This document shows positions 58,620-64,000 of a DNA stretch of 64,000 nucleotides, one piece after another (the stretch's first letter is position 1; every line of letters starts with the position of its first letter). A program made the translations under genes and the position numbers. The notes under the pieces are model-generated. The model was not told the origin of the DNA and made no database searches. It saw nothing but the letters and a program-made list of their open reading frames with translations. Origin of the DNA: Plantago major (lineage: Eukaryota; Streptophyta; Magnoliopsida; Lamiales; Plantaginaceae); the NCBI GenBank assembly GCA_026545765.1, contig CM048844.1:72401035-72465034 (forward strand), in the 5' to 3' direction.

Positions 58620-60180
58620 GAAAATGCTAATTCTCTCTTCGATGTTTCATCTCAAATATTGAACCTAAAAATATAGAAGAAGCATTAGGAGACCAAGATC
58701 GGATCTCGCAATGCAAGAAGAGTCGATCAATTTGAGAGAAACAAAGTCCGAAACTAGTTCCATTTGTAGAAGGAATATCCGTGATTGGAACTAAATGGGT
58801 TTTCGTAAACAAGATGAATGAATCGTGAAATAACCGTAAACAAAGCAAGATTGGTTGCCAAGGGATTTACCTGCATCAAGGCTTAGATTTTGATGAGTCA
58901 TATGCACCAGCCGATTGATGCAATAAGACTTTTTCTAGCCTTTGCAGCTCATAAAGATTTCAAAGTTTATCAGATGGATGTCAAAAGTGCATTCTTGAAC
59001 GGTGAACTTGCAGAAGAAGTTTATGTTGAGCAACCACCTGGCTTTGAAGTTTCTTCAGAAAGTAGAGTGGTCTATAAACTACAGAAAGCTCTGTATGGAC
59101 TGAAACAGGCTCCAAGAGCGTGGTATGACACTTTGGCCAAGTACCTTCTCGAAAGTGGTTTCAAGAAAGGTGAAGTTGATAAAACTTTATTTACCTTAAA
59201 TCATGACGGGAAACTACTCTTAGTTCAAGTATATGTTGATGACATCATATTTGGATCTAAGGACAAGCAACTTTGTAATGACTTTGCAAATCTCATGAAA
59301 AGCAAGTTTGAGATGAGCATGATGGGAGAATTGAATTATTTCCTAGGATTGCAAGTCAAGCAACTCAATGATGGAATATTCATTAGTCAAACAAAGTATG
59401 CAAAAGATATGCTCACAAAATTCAATCTTAAGCCTTCTGAAAAGAATGCTAAGATACCTATGAGCATTGGAACCAAAATGACCTATACTGAATCAGATAA
59501 GAGTGTTGAAGAACATAAGTATAGGAAATTGATAGGTTCACTACTTTACCTCACTGCAAGTAGACCTGATATTCAATACGCTGTTGGAGTATGTGCTAGA
59601 TTTTAGACAAATCCAATGCAAACACACTACAACATTGCTATGAAAATATTAAGGTATGTAAAGGGTACAGTAGATGTAGGATTGTGGTATCCTAAAGAAA
59701 GCGGATTGAGTTTAGCTGGGTACTCAGACGCTGATTATGCTGGATCACTGCTTGATAGGAAAAGCACCTCAGGAACTTGTCAGTTTCTGGGTACTAGACT
59801 TATCTCATGGTTTAGCAAGAAGCAAAACTCAATTGCAACTTCTACCACGAGGTGAATATATTGTCGGTTGTTGTGCAACACAAATTCTGTGGATACAACA
59901 ACAACTTAAAGACTATGGACTCGATGAGAAGAAAACTCCCATTTTCTGTGACAACACAAGTGCTATTGCGATTACACAAAATCCTAAATTTCATGCCAGA
60001 ACAAAGCACATTGATGTTAGACATCACTTCATCAGAGACCATGTTGAAAAAGGCAATATAGAGATACTCAAGATTGGCACTGAAGACCAACTTGCAGATA
60101 TCTTCACTAAGCCACTACAAGAAAGTAGATTCTTAGCCTTAAGACATAGTCTTGGACTAATGGAACTACCAATGAACTGA
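58620..60180 (+). pseudogene. Copia-2 reverse transcriptase-RNase H
   Basis: RT N-terminal blocks (58620-58890) are scrambled by indels. The 238-codon frame from 58890 carries [32 protein letters not shown] and catalytic YVDDI at 59232-59246. An in-frame TAG at 59604 lies within an otherwise normal frame (CARF|TNP). RNase H continues with AGYSDADYAGSLLDRKSTSG, a frame change near 59845, then FCDNTSAIAITQNP, RTKHIDVRHHFIRDHVEKG and DIFTKPLQ, ending at TGA 60178. The ending is complete, so the following ORF is separate from pol. Confidence 0.88.
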
Positions 60181-60193
60181 AAGAGTTTAGGTA

Positions 60194-60361
60194 TCTGGAA
60201 CGGGCATCCAGAGAAGAGGTATCTGGAACGGGCATCCAGAGAAGAGGTATCTGGAACGGGTATCCAGAGAAGAGAAAAGAGAAATCTGGAACGGGTATCC
60301 AGAAGTCAAAAGGGCTAAAAAGCAAAAAGATAGCTTAAGATCTCTGAGACGGGAACTCAGA
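60194..60361 (+). repeat. Array of five small hairpins after pol
   Basis: Hairpins at 60194-60212, 60222-60240, 60250-60268, 60285-60303 and 60343-60361. The first four have stem TCTGGA/TCCAGA; the fifth has TCTGAG/CTCAGA. All have a 7-nt loop ACGGGNA. The first three are spaced exactly 28 bp apart. Starts 16 bp after the pol stop codon. Confidence 0.85.
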
Positions 60362-60988
60362 TATCTGAATCATTCTATAAACGGGGAACACAAAAGAGAA
60401 TAGTATAACTATCTGCAGTCAACTACTCTCTTGAAACTCGCATTAATTTCTATCTTGATGAAAAACTTGGAAAAATCCTAAGTAAGACAGATTCAGATGC
60501 AAACAGTGTTCTTGGTCATACAGAATTGTGATTCAGATAGCAAGTCGCCAAAATTTATTAAATGGGCACAATTACACTTGTTGATTGTGATCATTGCTGA
60601 AGAAGCAATGGTGACACCTTGATGAAATTGAGCGATTGATCTGTACGGTGGAAATTAATTCACAATAAATAGTGGACTGTTGAAATTCAGACATGGCCCA
60701 CTAAGCATTTAATGTCGAACTAGCTTTTGCTCACGCCTGCTTGCAAATCACAGATACGTACACACAAAATCAATTTGTATGTATTTGTCTGTTGGGATTC
60801 AACTGCTATACATATATAGGATTTTGGCATAGGAAATCACTTTTGCCTAATCCGAAAACGCATCTTGCACAAAAATAGCAAATCCTTCTCTTGATTCTCT
60901 GCAAATCAAGATTAAGTTTTTCTGCAAAGAATTACTGAATCAAATCTCTTTCAAACACCAATTTCAAATCCCTACACTATATAAAGAG
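60362..60988 (+). other. Spacer between pol and extra ORF
   Basis: No ORF. Ends with CTATATAAAG at 60978-60987 just before the ORF start; this is too close to act as a TATA box for that ATG, and another start further upstream was not identified. Confidence 0.5.
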
Positions 60989-63865
60989 ATGGCCCCTAAA
61001 AGTTCAACCACACTGAAATCTCAATCCTCCACTGCTACTGCTGAAAAGCAAGCACCAGAGTTGGTTATTGTGAACAACCGACTGGTAGGAGTTTTTAATC
61101 CTGACAATTGGACTTCAAATCACAGAATGATTTGGGGTGGTGCCATGGTTGAGGAATACCTCACGGCTGGAATAGAGAACCAAGCCAACAGAAAGCTAAT
61201 TCTTGACATGCTTGAAAAGGCACAAATCAAGGGCTTTCTATCTGCTCGACCTAGTGGAATTTCATCACTCGATGTGTTGGAATTCTACAACAACTGTGAT
61301 TATTTCGTGTTTCAAGGCAATCAAATAGTGTTCACAAAACCTCACCCAAGGAAAGGAAATCCTTTCGACTTAACAACTTTCAGAAGTTGTTCGAGTTTCA
61401 AAATCTTGGAAAGGATTTTGAAATAAACACCAAGGATGATGAACTCCTTGAAGGTGTTAAAGAATCAGATGGACGTGTGTGATCTTGAAAATCGATACAC
61501 CCACCGAGTTCAAGCTTGTCGACATCCGAACCGCACATCCGATGGTTCACCGATGTACCGCTTGCATTCTTCACAGATGCTTTGATGGTCTACAAGGAGG
61601 TGCTGACCAGATAAGCCAAGAACGATGGATCATGATGTTCTTGCTAAATCAACAAGACAAAAGCCTGGAAAACCCTTTCAACTGGGGAAAGTACGCCTTC
61701 ATGAAATTCGTGAAGAAGATTCAAGGCTTCGAGCCTAAAATTACCAAAGGACTAGCTGAGCCAAATGCCACAGTAGGCTATGGTCTGAAGATATGCTACT
61801 TGCTGGAAAAGCTTGGCATTGAGCTCAGAGAGACAGCTGAAATAGCCAACAGTAACCTACTCTATAAATACGAGTATACAAACTTGATGAAAAAGGTTAC
61901 TGGGTCTCTGAAAGGTTCTAAGAAGCGAAAGTCTGAAAAGGTATCTGAAGAAAAGGTTGCGACCAAGAAGCCCAGAACTTCAAGAAAGAAGTCTGCTGGC
62001 AAAACAGAAGACACACCCAAAGAGGTTGTCGATTCTCAGATATCTGCAGGCATTGCCGATGAACTGACAAAGGCAGATGAAATCATGAATGCTGCAAAAG
62101 AGTTATCAACTACTGAACAAGTAGACTCAGCAAGGGAAAGTGCTTTCAGAAATGTTGCGACTAATACAGAAAGCCTTGCTGATGAACTCATAAATGCTGC
62201 CAAAAGTGGTGAAAAACACCAAGCCCTATCTGCAGAAACCGCAGGAATAATGGACCAATCGGCCTTAATGCCGATGAGAGCTCGATGAAGATGATGAACT
62301 AGTCATCTCTCAAGTCCTAGAAAGAACAAAGAGGGCTAAGGTTATCGTAATAAAGAATCGGTGATAAGGTATCTGAAGAAGAACCTACACCACAGGTTGC
62401 TGAACCTATAGCAAAGGTTGTTGGTGCAAACACTTCATCAGGGAATGTTTCCTATGCACAACTTCAAGAAGCCCTGATGAGTGGTAATTTAGTACTGGCT
62501 GATAATGATGAGAAAGCCAAGTCTAAAAGTCTGGAAGAACGTTCAAGTGATCAATCCTCTGCTTCCAGACAACCACAACAACCACAAACACAACAACCAC
62601 AACAGCCACAAGTGGTTGATGAAATGGTAAATGAACTCCATTTCGAATTACCAAAGAATACAAGATGTCAAGAAAATCGCAAAAGAGCAGTTCCCAACTC
62701 AACGAGAGGGATCAAACCGAGACATTTCGTCGTAATGATCAACGGGGAGGCAACCGAGTTGCATACTCAGGAAAGGTGTGAAGTACCGTAAACTTCAAGC
62801 AAAGAAACTACATCGGGACAAGAAGACCAAAGTATAGAAAGGTCAAGTTCCAGACCAATCAAATGAAATTGCTCGTAGTCAATTTGTTTAACTCTTATCT
62901 TGTGAAAATTTTTATGCTTATACATCTTGTTACTCATAAAATTTCTTTGTTACAGGCTTAGTTAGAAACACAAAAACAAGAGGAAGCTGAAAAGCTTACC
63001 TCAGAAACTGAGAAGGAGGTTTCCTCAACCTCGCCTCTTAAGATACCTGAGCCTGTGCCACAGGTAATAATGGATTCTTAAGATAACACTTCTTTAGTTA
63101 TAATTTTATGTGCTTAATCATTAAAGTAAATGTTTCTAACAGGATCCAACTGAGAAAGAGGAAGATAAGGCAGAAATGCCAGAAGAAAACCCAGAAACCG
63201 ACAAGGTTTCTGAAGAATGTATCATCGAGCCTTCCAAAGATGAAGGTATATGAAAATCAATGATAAACATTCTTCACCTTGGGTTAACTAAAATCTTCTC
63301 TAAATTATTCAATGCTTTCTACTCACAGGCTCACTTAGAAGTAGAAGTGCAAGGGGACAGAGTTGCGACATCCCCTGCACCTATGGAAATTGATGAGGCA
63401 TCAAGGCCTTCATCACAAGAAAAGATTCCAGAGACTGCACAAGTCTCTGAGAGACAAGTATCTGAGCCTCCCATGGAGGTAATTGACCTCGTGACATCTC
63501 GACTTGTAACTTAAAGTTTTCTTGATAAAATTTCCTAAGTATTGTGATAATGTTAATTCGTGTTCAAGAAAGAAAGGTTGATGAGGACCAGACTTCCAAG
63601 TCTCCGCCACAACAAGATATCCGAGACACCAATTGTCTCAAGAGAACAAGTCTCCGAGCTCAAGTACTTACTCGTAACTCGTAAACTAAACTACACTTCT
63701 TCTCAGATATCCGTAAAAGTTTTGAAGCTCACTCAAAACTCTTTCTTTCGTGCTCAAACAAGTGCCGAGCAGTTCCCAATGTTGAGACAAGGGACCTACT
63801 TCCCTTCTTCAAAGCTCACACCCTGCCAAAGCACATTAAATGCTTCAAGAAATGGCAAAGGTTAA
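60989..63865 (+). pseudogene. Copia-2 extra ORF, apparently with introns
   Basis: From ATG 60989: MAPKSSTTLKSQSSTATAEK, then a globular part (NPDNWTSNHRMIWGGAMVEE, ISSLDVLEFYNNCDYFVFQG, VDIRTAHPMVHRCTACILHR, FLLNQQDKSLENPFNWGKYA, GYGLKICYLLEKLGIELRE) resembling the helical domain of plant retrotransposon-associated ORFs, and a Lys/Glu/Ser-rich tail with a Gln/Pro run (62570-62610). Frame changes occur near 61380-61480 and 62280-62470. Downstream exon-like blocks are separated by good GT-AG introns: one ending 62955, 63064-63142, 63246-63328 and about 63479-63568. The C-terminal module of relatives (18237-19676, 32526-33424) must lie further on. Function unknown. Confidence 0.65.
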
Positions 63866-64000
63866 GGTGCTCTGATCTCTCTGAAATATTGAGAATCACA
63901 GATCAACCAAACAGACGATCACGAGCTCTTGACTTGGAGACATACATCCATGCAATGTTCCCTATAACAGCATACGCATAATTTATTGCATAAGGATTTC

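Larger units (their letters stand above)
52611..64000 (+). mobile_element. Copia-2, SIRE-like copia element (3' end outside window)
   Basis: 5' LTR, Met-tRNA primer site, gag with long coiled-coil C-terminal part, protease, integrase, RT, RNase H, a hairpin array and an additional 3' ORF. The gag type, the LWHKRMSHLNFKT integrase motif, the large LTR and an ORF after pol place it in the SIRE/Maximus lineage. All coding parts contain stops or frameshifts. A relative with ORF end, polypurine tract and 3' LTR lies at 32526-35276. Confidence 0.88.

Noticed and set aside
60978..60987. TATA box driving the Copia-2 extra ORF
   Set aside because: CTATATAAAG lies directly before the ATG, too close to act as its core promoter.

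Overview
The window is plant nuclear DNA from a flowering plant, probably a eudicot; I cannot name the species. The evidence is Ty1/copia and Ty3/gypsy LTR retrotransposons with plant-type primer sites, Mutator-like (MULE) and PIF/Harbinger-like DNA transposons, GT-AG introns of about 80 bp with a TACTAAC branch site, long TA/TG microsatellites, and the exons of an AT-hook/PPC (AHL) gene. No bacterial-style operons, rRNA or complete tRNA genes were seen. Nearly every coding region is broken by stops or frameshifts, so this is a gene-poor, repeat-filled region.

Layout. 1-1.6 kb: old gypsy-type LTR (family X). 2.2-3.6 kb: dense array of the heptamer AGTTTCA. 4.2-5.4 kb: non-autonomous MULE with a perfect 9-bp target duplication. 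5.55-10.36 kb: large MULE with a decayed transposase and an antisense GRF-finger-like ORF; a related empty site lies at 12.64 kb. 10.74-12.19 kb: solo LTR with TAATT target duplication. 13.8-18.1 kb: TTCGGATC array, then a decayed Ulp1/C48-like gene whose introns and flanks are filled with AGTTTCA arrays. 18.2-19.7 kb: orphan fragment of a copia 3'-end ORF, then a tRNA-derived SINE-like piece. 19.9-22.3 kb: gypsy-type LTR split by a 1.6-kb PIF/Harbinger-type element with TAA target duplication. 23.8-28.9 kb: the only recognisable host gene, an AHL pseudogene on the minus strand, with its promoter/5' UTR block duplicated downstream. 30.3-32.5 kb: deleted gypsy element (LTR, short internal part, partial LTR). 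32.5-35.3 kb: 3' end of a SIRE-like copia element. 36.8-41.9 kb: minus-strand Athila/Tat-like gypsy remnant (LTR, primer site, gag, protease, env-position ORF; RT missing). 42-44.5 kb: further gypsy LTRs, two copies of family X facing each other.

45.8-52.3 kb is a nearly full-length copia element (Copia-1) inserted into family X copy 3. 52.6 kb to the window end is a second, SIRE-like copia element (Copia-2) with 5' LTR, Met-tRNA primer site, gag, protease, integrase, RT and RNase H, then an extra ORF that appears to contain spliceosomal introns; its 3' LTR lies outside the window.

The least explained features are: (i) tandem units in the transcribed part of the Copia-2-family LTR that fold as two nested stems whose sequence changes from unit to unit while pairing is kept; (ii) five small hairpins with a constant ACGGGNA loop just after the Copia-2 pol stop, one with a changed but still complementary stem; (iii) the intron-bearing extra ORF; (iv) the AGTTTCA arrays around the Ulp1-like gene.
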